Position numbers and translations under genes: made by a program. Under the pieces are notes generated by a model. The model did not search any database. It was given only the letters and a program-made list of their open reading frames with translations, and was not told where the DNA came from. Positions 17,475 to 26,411 of a stretch of DNA of 64,000 bases are shown here, piece after piece. The first letter of the stretch is position 1. Each line of letters starts with the position of its first letter. The DNA is from an uncultured Fodinibius sp. (GTDB lineage: Bacteria > Bacteroidota > Rhodothermia > Balneolales > Balneolaceae), in NCBI GenBank assembly GCA_913056455.1, contig CAJXMJ010000002.1:372001-436000 (forward strand). Direction: 5' to 3'.

Positions 17475-18191
17475 ATGAGATACATTTGGGCTTTGCTGAT
17501 AAGTTTTTTACTGCTGGGAGCTTCTATCGAAGATGCCCGAAAGGCCAACGAGGCCTATGACGAGGGTAACTATGAAGAGGCCATCTCACTATACAAAAAA
17601 GCGATAGATGCTGATCCGGAGAATGCCAAACTCCATTTCAACTTGGCTTCAGCCCTGGCTAAATCGGGACAAAGTGAAAAAGCCATCCGGACATTTGAGC
17701 AGTATAAATCAATGACTACCAGTGCTGAAGAAAAAGCAAAAGCCAATTATAATATTGGCAAGGTATTATCTGATAATCAGAAGTGGGATAAAGCTGTTGA
17801 CTATTTTAAACAGTCGCTTCGATATATGGCTGGCGATGCCGATGCAAAACATAATTTTGAGCTTGCCAAGAAAAAGAAACAGCAGCAACAGAATCAGCAA
17901 AATAAGAATAAGCAGAACCAACAAAACCGGCAGAAGAATAACGAGCAAAATCAGGATCAACAACAAGACCAACAGCAGCAAAATCAACAAGATCAACAGG
18001 ACCAGCAGCAAAACCAACAGAATCAGCAAAATAAAAACCAAAAAAAGCAACAGCAGCAGTCTCAAAAAATGAGCAGGGCCCAGGCTCAAAAGATATTAAA
18101 CGCCCTGGAACAGAAAGAGAAAGAACTGCTTAAAAAATTCAAAAAACAGGAAACGGAGTCCAGCAAAAGTTCCAATGAGAAAGATTGGTAA
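17475..18191 (+). CDS. batC: BatC-like TPR protein with Gln/Asn-rich tail
   Basis: Protein of 238 residues with a short signal peptide (hydrophobic to about residue 17). Three TPR-like units occupy about 20-130 (ANEAYDEGNYEEAISLYKKA is the clearest). Residues about 133-200 are almost only Gln, Asn, Lys and Asp, and the end (MSRAQAQKILNALEQKEKELLKK) is the coiled tail seen in Bat-type TPR proteins. In Bacteroides the Bat proteins are linked to aerotolerance and envelope stress. The last 17 bases overlap batD, so translation is probably coupled. The Gln/Asn tail is low-complexity and the most length-variable part of the gene. Confidence 0.85.
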   Translation: MRYIWALLISFLLLGASIEDARKANEAYDEGNYEEAISLYKKAIDADPENAKLHFNLASALAKSGQSEKAIRTFEQYKSMTTSAEEKAKANYNIGKVLSDNQKWDKAVDYFKQSLRYMAGDADAKHNFELAKKKKQQQQNQQNKNKQNQQNRQKNNEQNQDQQQDQQQQNQQDQQDQQQNQQNQQNKNQKKQQQQSQKMSRAQAQKILNALEQKEKELLKKFKKQETESSKSSNEKDW

Positions 18192-19962
18192 ATTATTTTA
18201 TACAGTCGGTTTTTTTCTGGTTTTCGTACTCCTTGGGAGTTCATTTAGCTGGGCTCAATCGAATGTCTCTGTTGAAGCCAGCTTGTCTCAGACCACTGTT
18301 TATACCGGTGAACGTGTTAGTCTTTCGATTGAAATAAGTGGAAGCTTTAACAATGTATCCCGACCCGAACTACCCCAGTTTGAGAATTTTCGTTTACTGA
18401 GTAACAATCCCTCCACTTCTCGAAGCTATAGCTATATAAATGGTCAAAGTACGGTTTCATACACCTACAGCTACTACCTTATCGCCCAGAAAAAGGGGGA
18501 TTCCCAATTGCCTGCCGTCAGTATTTCTATTGATGGAAAAACCTATACCACTGACCCTATTCAGGTTAATGTAATTGATCGCAACGAATCAGCCACATCA
18601 GAGAATTCATCGGAACGCCCTGATATTTTTCTGAAACTCGAGGTTTCTGATGACCAACCGGTAACCGGACAACAAATTATTACAGATGTTATTTTATATT
18701 TCAGGGATGGATTAGAAGTTAATTCTTACCAGCCTGTACCCGGATGGAAAGCTGAGGGATTTTGGAAAGAGGAGCTGGAGAACTCCGGACGTCCTCGAGC
18801 TGAATCTACTGTTTTAGATGGTATTCGATATCGCAAAGCTCGGCTGCTACAATTTTCACTTTTTCCCACGAAGTCAGGTGAACTCGAAATTAGTCCCTAT
18901 AAAATTGTTGTTGCCGTCCGATCAGCTCGATCCGGTAATGATCCATTCAGTAGTTTCTTTAGCGGGTTTGGTAGCAACCAACGTGAGGTCGAACTATCCA
19001 GCGACCCTATAACGGTCGATGTTCAACCTCTTTCTCCTACCGATGGGGCCACCTATCTTGGTGCCGTCGGCGATTTTGATATTTCTCGAAGTATCAGCAC
19101 CAACAATGCCCTTGTCGGTGAATCTATTGAAATTGAAACACGCGTTAGAGGATCGGGCAATATTCCTCTTATCTCAAAACCTAATTACGATCTACCCGAC
19201 GGACTCGAAATTTACGAGCCCCAAGAAAACATGAGGCTTAATCGTAGAAACAGTACTATTAGCGGTAGCAAGTCATTCACTGATGTTATAATTGCTCGTT
19301 CACCGGGTAATTATACCATCCCAGCAAAAACCGTTTCGTACTATAACCCGGCGCGCGACCGATACATATCTACTACCCTCGAGTCGCTCACCTTTTCTAT
19401 TGATGAGAATCCAGAAGCTATGGCCGCCTCAGAGGGCCCCGGACAATTACCTGTTTCTCCCATTACAGGTCTTGCCAGCTGGATTACCGTATCACCGGAG
19501 CCGGCAGATATATTGGAAATATGGTGGTTTTGGGCGGGAGTCTTGATACCACTTATTACTGCCGGAGCAGCATACTGGCGAAAACTGTATACCGACAGAA
19601 TGCAGACGGATACAGCCTTTGCCCGATCGGTTAAAGCAGCTGACAAAGCACAACAGCGTCTTCAAAAGGCTATCCAAGTATCCGAAGAGGGAAATATCAA
19701 ACAAGCCTATAACCTCCTGCAAAAAGCAGTCACAGGTTTTATCAGTGATCGACTAAATATGCCGGAAGCAGGGTTATCCAATCAAGATTATATTGAAGCA
19801 CTCAAAGAAAAGGGCATTGAAGAGAATCTTGTTAAAAACATCCGAATGCTGCTGGACAAGTGTGCTTCTATCAGCTATGCTCCCAATACTACCCATGCTT
19901 ATCTTAAGTCGCATGTTGGGCTGGCAGAAAGTACGCTCGAAAAATTGCAAAAAGTATTATAA
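18175..19962 (+). CDS. batD: BatD-family protein (Bacteroides aerotolerance-type)
   Basis: Protein of 595 residues with a signal peptide ending in SSFSWA before QSNVS. The ectodomain (about 25-435) contains the BatD beta-sandwich repeats (EASLSQTTVYTGERVSLSIE near the start; a second set near NNALVGESIEIETRVRGSG). One membrane helix near 445-465 (ILEIWWFWAGVLIPLITAG) is followed by a cytoplasmic tail with helical repeats (IKQAYNLLQKAVTGFISDRL). BatD works with the VWA proteins BatA/BatB in other Bacteroidota; neither gene is in this window. The gene overlaps batC by 17 bp and lies 2 bp before batE. Confidence 0.92.
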   Translation: MRKIGKLFYTVGFFLVFVLLGSSFSWAQSNVSVEASLSQTTVYTGERVSLSIEISGSFNNVSRPELPQFENFRLLSNNPSTSRSYSYINGQSTVSYTYSYYLIAQKKGDSQLPAVSISIDGKTYTTDPIQVNVIDRNESATSENSSERPDIFLKLEVSDDQPVTGQQIITDVILYFRDGLEVNSYQPVPGWKAEGFWKEELENSGRPRAESTVLDGIRYRKARLLQFSLFPTKSGELEISPYKIVVAVRSARSGNDPFSSFFSGFGSNQREVELSSDPITVDVQPLSPTDGATYLGAVGDFDISRSISTNNALVGESIEIETRVRGSGNIPLISKPNYDLPDGLEIYEPQENMRLNRRNSTISGSKSFTDVIIARSPGNYTIPAKTVSYYNPARDRYISTTLESLTFSIDENPEAMAASEGPGQLPVSPITGLASWITVSPEPADILEIWWFWAGVLIPLITAGAAYWRKLYTDRMQTDTAFARSVKAADKAQQRLQKAIQVSEEGNIKQAYNLLQKAVTGFISDRLNMPEAGLSNQDYIEALKEKGIEENLVKNIRMLLDKCASISYAPNTTHAYLKSHVGLAESTLEKLQKVL

Positions 19963-19964
19963 CC

Positions 19965-20747
19965 GTGATTACCAATCGATTTACCAAAATATTTGTTTTT
20001 CTACTTCTTATTGGTGGATTTGCTACTCTCAGCTTTGCCCAGCAAAATGCTCAGGCGCTTTTCGATGATGCCAATGAAAAACTCGGGAAGGGTAACTATC
20101 AACGAGCGATATCGTTATATCAAAACCTAAAAGACAACAATACTGTTTCTGGTGCGCTATTTTTAAATATGGGAATCAGCTATCAGCGTATCGATTCGCT
20201 GGGAAAAGCAAAGTATTATTTTTTAAAAGCTTCTCAATTTGAGGAGACAGAGCAACAGGCCCAAAAAGCACTGGAGTTTGTGGAATCACAATTCAGTCGC
20301 CAATCAGCCGTACTCCCTAAACTACCCTGGGATATAGCTACCGGATGGATGCAAGAACATATCGGGGCTAAAAACATTCTGTTGATTGGAATCATTACAC
20401 TAAATATTGGGGTTCTCATTTTTATTGCACACTGGTTTATGCAGGCCTATCCCAAAATATTACGTATTGGGGGGCTTTCTCTCATTATAGCAGCCTTGCT
20501 TATTATTACCGCAAGCTTTTATACACAATATATTAGCGAGCGATACAGCAAAGCAGTGATGGTAACCGATCAGGTAGCGGTTTTAGAAGAACCCGTTGAA
20601 GAAGCTCCCGTTGTAAGCCGTGCCTATGAAGGATATTCATTTACAGTGGACCATCGACAAAGCAATTCACAGCAGGGCTGGTCATATGTGCGCATGAGTA
20701 ACGGGCTGTACGGATGGATTCCCAACAGCGAGATACTTATACTCTGA
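19965..20747 (+). CDS. batE: BatE-like TPR/SH3 protein
   Basis: Protein of 260 residues starting with GTG 2 bp after the batD stop. It has a signal peptide (cleavage likely after LSFA), two TPR units at about 27-105, and two membrane helices at about 140-160 and 165-188. The C-terminal bacterial SH3-like domain (about 195-260) ends in LYGWIPNSEILIL. This TPR-TM-SH3 order is that of BatE. It is the third gene of a compact batCDE transcript. A direct role in oxidative or envelope stress is inferred from the family. Confidence 0.85.
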   Translation: MITNRFTKIFVFLLLIGGFATLSFAQQNAQALFDDANEKLGKGNYQRAISLYQNLKDNNTVSGALFLNMGISYQRIDSLGKAKYYFLKASQFEETEQQAQKALEFVESQFSRQSAVLPKLPWDIATGWMQEHIGAKNILLIGIITLNIGVLIFIAHWFMQAYPKILRIGGLSLIIAALLIITASFYTQYISERYSKAVMVTDQVAVLEEPVEEAPVVSRAYEGYSFTVDHRQSNSQQGWSYVRMSNGLYGWIPNSEILIL

Positions 20748-20854
20748 CTAACACAATATTGCGTATTTTGTACTGCGTTTTTATCTACTCAAACGAATTA
20801 CGAAATACGCAGCTTGATAATTTTCCAATAAGGACAAACCATAACCATTTTATT

Positions 20855-22225
20855 ATGTCTGAAGTAGCCGACTATATTGATATCAATAAGGAACAGTTCA
20901 AACATGAGCTGTTTGACTTTTTACGCATCCCCAGCATCAGCACCGATTCGGAATACAAAAATGAAGTCATTGATGCCGCAAATTTCCTGCTTGACAAGCT
21001 CAACAACCTTGATCTTGATCGAGCAGAAGTGTTTGAGACAAACGGCAACCCCATTGTGTACGGCGAGCTAATTACTGATGAATCAAAGCCTACCGTGTTG
21101 GTTTATGGTCATTACGATGTACAACCGCCTGATCCCATGGACCTGTGGGAAACGCCCCCCTTCGACCCAAAAGTACGAGACGGAGATATTTATGCCCGAG
21201 GTGCCAGCGATGACAAGGGGCAGTCATTTACGCATGTAAAAGCACTGGAAGCCTATCAAAAAACAGGTACTGATTTCCCCGTAAATATTAAGTTTATCTT
21301 TGAGGGAGAAGAAGAAATCGGATCCCCCAACCTCGTGCCTTTTATCGAGGAGCACAAAGATCTGCTCGAATGTGATATGGTACTCATTTCTGATACGGCC
21401 ATGTTTGCCGAAGATACGCCATCTATTACGTATGGCCTGCGCGGATTGGCTTATATGGAGATCAACGTTCAGGGTCCAAATAGAGATTTGCACTCCGGCG
21501 TTTATGGAGGTGCTGTTGATAACCCCGCCAATGTGCTCTGCGAAATTATTGCACAGTTAAAAGATGAGGACGGCGTTATCCAGATTGACGGATTTTATGA
21601 TGATGTTGTAGAGCTTACGGAGGATGATCGTGAGGCCTATAGCAAACTTCCCTTCGATGAAGAGGAATATAAAGAAAAGCTTGGACTTAAAGCACTGAAA
21701 GGAGAAAAAGGATACAATACCCTGGAACGTACGTCGGCACGTCCCACGCTTGATGTGAACGGTATGTGGAGTGGCTACCAGGGCGAAGGAGCTAAAACGG
21801 TACTTCCCGCCAAGGCAGGTGCCAAAGTAAGTATGCGCTTAGTCCCCGACCAAGATCCCAAAAAAATTGCGAAGCTCTTTAAAGAGCATGTTGAGTCGAT
21901 TGCTCCCGACACTGTTACCGTTGAAGTAAACGAACATCACGGCGGACATCCGGCCATAACAGATTTAACGTTTTACGGATTGCAAGCTGCAGCCGATGCT
22001 TTTGAAGCAGTGTATGATAAAGAACCTTTTTTCACACGGGAAGGTGGATCTATTCCTATCGTCGCAGATTTTCAAAAAATATTGGGAGCGCAATCCATCC
22101 TAATGGGCTTTGGCCTCAACAGTGATGCCATCCATTCGCCCAATGAAAAATTTGCGCTGAAGGATTTCTATCGAGGGATTCACACCTCCGCAAAATTCTT
22201 CGAGCTGCTGCCCGATTACAGCTAA
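20855..22225 (+). CDS. M20-family dipeptidase
   Basis: Protein of 456 residues from the ATG at 20855 (MSEVADYIDINKEQ); the frame is open further upstream, but that stretch overlaps batE and is unlike the family. The di-zinc metallopeptidase ligands are readable: HYDVQP (His and catalytic Asp), RGASDDKGQ (bridging Asp), FEGEEEIGS (catalytic Glu plus ligand Glu), SDT and the C-terminal SDAIHSPNE (His). The lid/dimerisation domain lies at about 190-345. No signal peptide is seen, so it is probably a cytoplasmic dipeptidase working on imported peptides. It is followed by a bidirectional terminator. Confidence 0.93.
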   Translation: MSEVADYIDINKEQFKHELFDFLRIPSISTDSEYKNEVIDAANFLLDKLNNLDLDRAEVFETNGNPIVYGELITDESKPTVLVYGHYDVQPPDPMDLWETPPFDPKVRDGDIYARGASDDKGQSFTHVKALEAYQKTGTDFPVNIKFIFEGEEEIGSPNLVPFIEEHKDLLECDMVLISDTAMFAEDTPSITYGLRGLAYMEINVQGPNRDLHSGVYGGAVDNPANVLCEIIAQLKDEDGVIQIDGFYDDVVELTEDDREAYSKLPFDEEEYKEKLGLKALKGEKGYNTLERTSARPTLDVNGMWSGYQGEGAKTVLPAKAGAKVSMRLVPDQDPKKIAKLFKEHVESIAPDTVTVEVNEHHGGHPAITDLTFYGLQAAADAFEAVYDKEPFFTREGGSIPIVADFQKILGAQSILMGFGLNSDAIHSPNEKFALKDFYRGIHTSAKFFELLPDYS

Positions 22226-22247
22226 TATTATTTAATTTTTGCTAATG

Positions 22248-22280
22248 AAAGGCCGTGAATCTATAGTTCACGGCCTTTTT
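22248..22280. terminator. Bidirectional terminator between the M20 and S9 peptidase genes
   Basis: A perfect 12-bp stem, AAAGGCCGTGAA with TTCACGGCCTTT, is flanked by A-rich and T-rich runs, so it can serve both converging genes. Confidence 0.9.
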
Positions 22281-22291
22281 ATTTTAACTAA

Positions 22292-24331
22292 CTATTCATC
22301 CGTCCTATATCGCTCAAACCATGCGATAATATTATCAACCTTATCAATAAGCTGGCTGGGACGATCAGATATAAAATGTGATGCCCCGGGTATCTCCACA
22401 TAGGCTGTTTCAATCTCGCGTATCTGCAGTGCGCTATAAAGCTGTTTTGCTTCGGAGGGTGGTGTTCGCAAATCATCTGTTCCAACCATAACCATGGTCG
22501 GCGTTTCTATATTACCAACCAGCGAAACGGGAGAGTGCTCCCAATACGCCTCAAAATTTTCCCATGGCTGACCCGGATAGCGATAATGTGCATAACCGTA
22601 ATAATTATCAGCCGTCAGAGTCTTACTGATCCAGTTCATTACCGGTTTGATAACCGCTGCAGCTTTAAAACGATCGGTCTTGCCAACTATCCATGACGTC
22701 ATCGTTCCGCCGGCACTTCCCCCTGTCACAAAAAGGTTGTCCTCATCGATATATCCATTTTCAATCACAGCATCTACACCATCCATAACATCATGATAAT
22801 CATTTCCGGGATAATCATGGTATAACAAGTTTCCAAACTCCTCTCCAAACCCTGTACTGCCGCGGGGATTGGGATAGAATACCACATACCCGGCCGAAGC
22901 AAATAGCTGAATTTCAGGTGAAAATCGATCGCCGTAGTTAGAAATAGGTCCGCCGTGATTTTCAACCACTAACGGATATTTTTTATCGGGATCAAAATTA
23001 GGCGGTTTCACAATCCAGCCCTGAATTTTTCGTCCGTCTACTGATGAAGTGTACCAGATCTCCTCCACCTGCCCTAGATCACGATAATCAAGCAGTGCTT
23101 TATTCAATCCGGTAATTTTCGCCCGTCCATCCTGATTCCTTGAAGTAGTTGCGAGCTCCGCAGGATAGTAGGGAGTGGTTTCATTATATGCGATCCTGCC
23201 GTCATTGGCTACTGAATAAGAGCCGCCGCCATAGGGACGAGCAACCGTAGTTCCTCCTACATCCTTGGCCACAACAGAAGTTTTTCCGTCGAGAGTCGTA
23301 TAACCAATCTTGGTATTGCCTTCATCATCATACATAAAGTACAACCCTTGGCCATCCTTATCCCACTGAATTGATGAGATACTTCGGTCCAGACCAAGAT
23401 TAATTTTTCGTTTCTCACCGCCGTCCGCATCCATAACATACAACTCGGTGAGCTGATAAGTCTGTACCTTGTCATCATATCCAAGATACGCTATTCTTTC
23501 CCCGTCGTGGGATACTTTGGGACTATAATCCGGACCATCACGGTCAGTCAGTTGTTCAATATTTCCATTTTCCACATCTACTGCATACAGCTCTGACTCC
23601 CTGCGTTCGTGCTCCCAACCCTCGTTCAAATTGGCAGAAAAATACAGTCGTTCCCCATCACTGCTCCACACGGGATCACCGGAGTGATGGTAATCACCCT
23701 TAGTTATTTGACGTGGGGCACCGCCTTCGGCAGGCACAGTAAAAATATGCGTGAAGCCCGGATCTATATAGCCTGATCCATCGGACTGGTAATTGAGCCG
23801 AGTCGTTACACGAGGGTTATCCGCCCACTCTGCTCCTTCAGGTGGTTGTTTTGAATCTGCCAGTTTAGGATTGGACTCCTTCACCTTCATATTGAAAGCC
23901 AGATACTCTCCATCAGGTGACCATGAGAGGCCGCTTGGTGACTTCTCCAACTGCGTAATCCGTGACAAAGCACCACTCTCTATCCAATAAACATAAATTT
24001 CAGCGCCGACCTCTTTTGTTGAAGAAGTAAAAGCAATCCTGCTACCGTCCGGCGACCAACGCGGGCTACTTTCATTGACATCCCGGGTAGTAAGCTTACG
24101 GTGATTAGAACCGTCGGCATCCATTATCCAAAGGCGGGATATTCGCTTGTCCTTCATTTTATCCATCTGTCCCCGAGAATACACAATATGTTCTCCATCC
24201 GGAGATACTTGCGGATCTTCAACCCATTGTAGTTCGAACACATCCATGCCGGTAAAAGGTTGCACAGATTGGGCAACCGTCGTAATAGGTAGTAGAAGAA
24301 TAATAAAGAGAGGAAACAGTAAACGTTTCAT
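22292..24331 (-). CDS. Secreted S9-family prolyl oligopeptidase-like peptidase
   Basis: Protein of 679 residues with a signal peptide (ending in TTVAQ). Residues about 25-420 are a WD40/PD40-type propeller (RWSPDGSRIAF, SWSPDGEYLAF and VWSSDGERLYF are blade cores). The alpha/beta-hydrolase domain is at about 430-679, with Ser539 in GGSAGG as nucleophile, the acid Asp in VGTDDLRTPP and the His in GASHFIS. It probably degrades peptides in the periplasm. A second S9 enzyme lies at 55.5-57.6 kb; the two share architecture but differ clearly in sequence. Confidence 0.94.
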   Translation of the reverse strand: MKRLLFPLFIILLLPITTVAQSVQPFTGMDVFELQWVEDPQVSPDGEHIVYSRGQMDKMKDKRISRLWIMDADGSNHRKLTTRDVNESSPRWSPDGSRIAFTSSTKEVGAEIYVYWIESGALSRITQLEKSPSGLSWSPDGEYLAFNMKVKESNPKLADSKQPPEGAEWADNPRVTTRLNYQSDGSGYIDPGFTHIFTVPAEGGAPRQITKGDYHHSGDPVWSSDGERLYFSANLNEGWEHERRESELYAVDVENGNIEQLTDRDGPDYSPKVSHDGERIAYLGYDDKVQTYQLTELYVMDADGGEKRKINLGLDRSISSIQWDKDGQGLYFMYDDEGNTKIGYTTLDGKTSVVAKDVGGTTVARPYGGGSYSVANDGRIAYNETTPYYPAELATTSRNQDGRAKITGLNKALLDYRDLGQVEEIWYTSSVDGRKIQGWIVKPPNFDPDKKYPLVVENHGGPISNYGDRFSPEIQLFASAGYVVFYPNPRGSTGFGEEFGNLLYHDYPGNDYHDVMDGVDAVIENGYIDEDNLFVTGGSAGGTMTSWIVGKTDRFKAAAVIKPVMNWISKTLTADNYYGYAHYRYPGQPWENFEAYWEHSPVSLVGNIETPTMVMVGTDDLRTPPSEAKQLYSALQIREIETAYVEIPGASHFISDRPSQLIDKVDNIIAWFERYRTDE

Positions 24332-24510
24332 AAAAAATAGTTTTATGGATTTGAATAGGCTATACTACAGCAAACCTAAAGTCTGATTACAGCAATGATA
24401 GCTATTTGAATACCGCGCTTCAATTTCAAAATCACTTTTATATTACTCAGATCTTCTATAGGTTTTTTATATCTATATGTCTTGAACTTTATAGCAACTA
24501 TTAAACTAAG

Positions 24511-25053
24511 ATGCGAGTATTCACCCACTACTTAAAACTGGTTCTTTTGGGATGTCTTTCCATTGTAATAGCAAGTTGCGACCTGTCAAATGATGAGGAG
24601 TTCGAAGAAACCTACACCTACTCCTTTCAACAAGATAAACAGTTAGTTGTTGATACTACCTCAAGACAAGCGACGGGGGATAGCACACAAACCATCCTCA
24701 GTGTATCGTCACAGTCGGGAGATAACCGCGTTTTCCATTATGAAAAACGCATTACTGCTCCCCCTAGAGTTATGGATGGTGGCAGTGTTACCACAGTCTA
24801 TTTCCAAATACCACCTGAAACTGAACGATTTACATTTGAGGGAACGGAATTAACAAATGCCAACGTCTACTTTCAAAGAAGCTGCTTTTGTCCCCTTATC
24901 GGAGCCCTGAAAGTTGAAAGTGGGTTAATAGAAGGGCAGAAACTCAGTGAAACCCTTTGGAGCATTTCGGCCTCTTTACAACCGGAAGGACCAGAAACAA
25001 CATATAATATTAAATTTGAGGGCGCATTCACTTTGAATAACAATCAAGAATAA
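24511..25053 (+). CDS. Putative lipoprotein of unknown function
   Basis: Protein of 180 residues with a lipoprotein signal (hydrophobic helix ending in VIASC, Cys23). The mature part is polar and beta-rich, with an acidic start (SNDEEFEETYTY) and a Cys pair close to CFCPLIGAL. I do not recognise the family. It is divergent from the S9 peptidase and convergent with panD (7 bp between the stops). No ribosome binding site is evident before the ATG. Confidence 0.65.
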   Translation: MRVFTHYLKLVLLGCLSIVIASCDLSNDEEFEETYTYSFQQDKQLVVDTTSRQATGDSTQTILSVSSQSGDNRVFHYEKRITAPPRVMDGGSVTTVYFQIPPETERFTFEGTELTNANVYFQRSCFCPLIGALKVESGLIEGQKLSETLWSISASLQPEGPETTYNIKFEGAFTLNNNQE

Positions 25054-25060
25054 ATATCAG

Positions 25061-25486
25061 CTATTCTTCTACAACAGAATTATCTACTACTCCTTTTTGG
25101 AGATCGTACTTGGTGGCATACTCCGATTCATCCACAATAGTTTTGGGATCATTATTTTCATCCACAATTACTACCTTAGGCTTAAAGTCCTGAGCTTCTT
25201 CGGGGGTCATCTCGGCATAGGAAATAATGATTACACGATCCCCTACCTGCGTTTTTCGCGCTGCCGCTCCATTTAGACAGCATACACGCGAACCCGCATC
25301 ACCGGGTATGGTGTAGGTTTCAAGACGTGCACCGTTAGTAATATTTACGACCTGAACTTTCTCATAGGGAAGGATTCCTGCTTCATCCAACAAATCTTTG
25401 TCAATCGTTATGCTCCCCTCATAATGAAGGTTTGCCTCAGTTACCTTCATCTGATGTAACTTAGATTTGAACATCGTCAGCTTCAT
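25061..25486 (-). CDS. panD: Aspartate 1-decarboxylase
   Basis: Makes beta-alanine from L-aspartate for pantothenate and CoA. The proenzyme self-cleaves between Gly24 and Ser25 in HYEGSITID to make the pyruvoyl group; numbering and context match E. coli PanD exactly. Later motifs [10 protein letters not shown] and [20 protein letters not shown] are present. It has 141 residues, slightly longer than usual at the C-terminus. It follows panC with an 8-bp gap on the same strand, so it is an operon. Confidence 0.97.
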   Translation of the reverse strand: MKLTMFKSKLHQMKVTEANLHYEGSITIDKDLLDEAGILPYEKVQVVNITNGARLETYTIPGDAGSRVCCLNGAAARKTQVGDRVIIISYAEMTPEEAQDFKPKVVIVDENNDPKTIVDESEYATKYDLQKGVVDNSVVEE

Positions 25487-25494
25487 GGTCGTAG

Positions 25495-26343
25495 CTATTT
25501 TTCAATAATTAGATTATCAATTAAACGGGTATCTCCCAAGTAAACGGCTCCAGCTAAAATATATTTGCTGTCAGCCTTGGGTTTCGAAACCGGTTTCATC
25601 TTCTCAAAAGAAAACAGGTTAAGATAATCAATTTTGAACCCTTTTGCTTCTAATTCGTTTTTCTGATGTTCTAACAACAATTGTACGTTTTTCGCCCCAT
25701 CAGAAATTTGCTTGCCCACGTATTGGAGAGAACGATATAAGCCGGGAGCCAACTTACGCTGCTCGTCATCCAAATATTTATTTCGACTACTCAGCGCCAG
25801 CCCATCATTGGCCCGTTTAATCGGTCCCATAATCAATTCCACATCATGATTAAATTCAGTCACCATCTGCTGCAGGATACGAAACTGTTGTATGTCTTTT
25901 TGACCAAATACAGCAAAATCAGGCTCAATAATATTAAACAGCTTATTAACAACCAGCAGAATTCCCTCAAAAAAACCGGGTCGCGAACCACCATCCATAT
26001 ATTCATTAAGCTCGTCAACCTCGATACTTAAATACTGTTTTGTGGGATACATAATCTCATCCGTCGGTGCAAATACAGCAGAAATACCTTCCTCCTCGCA
26101 CTTTGCCAGGTCGTTTTCGAGTTCCCTTGGATATTCCTCAAAATCTTCGTCGGGAGCAAATTGCTCAGGATTCACATAGATCGATGCGACGACTTCATCG
26201 GCATGCTTCCGGGCTAAGCGAAAAAGAGACAAGTGCCCCTCATGGAGAGCACCCATCGTCGGCACAAAAGCAACAGTATTACCCTCTTTTTTCAGAGATC
26301 GTACCTTCTCACGAATGTCATCTACAGTTCGTTTTGCTTCCAT
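25495..26343 (-). CDS. panC: Pantothenate synthetase
   Basis: ATP-dependent ligation of pantoate and beta-alanine. The 282-residue protein carries the nucleotidyltransferase HxGH motif in [13 protein letters not shown], the SIYVNPEQF substrate loop, FGQKDIQQ and the SSRNKYL (KMSKS-like) loop. The upstream gene of the panC-panD pair, it is separated from the E2 acyltransferase gene by a terminator. panB is not in the window. Confidence 0.97.
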   Translation of the reverse strand: MEAKRTVDDIREKVRSLKKEGNTVAFVPTMGALHEGHLSLFRLARKHADEVVASIYVNPEQFAPDEDFEEYPRELENDLAKCEEEGISAVFAPTDEIMYPTKQYLSIEVDELNEYMDGGSRPGFFEGILLVVNKLFNIIEPDFAVFGQKDIQQFRILQQMVTEFNHDVELIMGPIKRANDGLALSSRNKYLDDEQRKLAPGLYRSLQYVGKQISDGAKNVQLLLEHQKNELEAKGFKIDYLNLFSFEKMKPVSKPKADSKYILAGAVYLGDTRLIDNLIIEK

Positions 26344-26355
26344 ATAACACTCAAT

Positions 26356-26389
26356 AAAGAAGGGGTTTATCGCAATAAACCCCTTCTTT
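26356..26389 (-). terminator. Terminator between the E2 gene and panC
   Basis: A perfect 15-bp stem, AAAGAAGGGGTTTAT with ATAAACCCCTTCTTT, has a 4-base loop. It lies downstream of the E2 gene on the minus strand and upstream of panC. Confidence 0.85.
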
Positions 26390-26411
26390 CAGATTATTAA
26401 TTTTGGGATAA

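Noticed and set aside
17766-18089. Long minus-strand frame rich in Leu and Ile within batC
   Set aside because: It is the reverse reading of the Gln/Asn/Lys-rich tail codons; no start context and low complexity.
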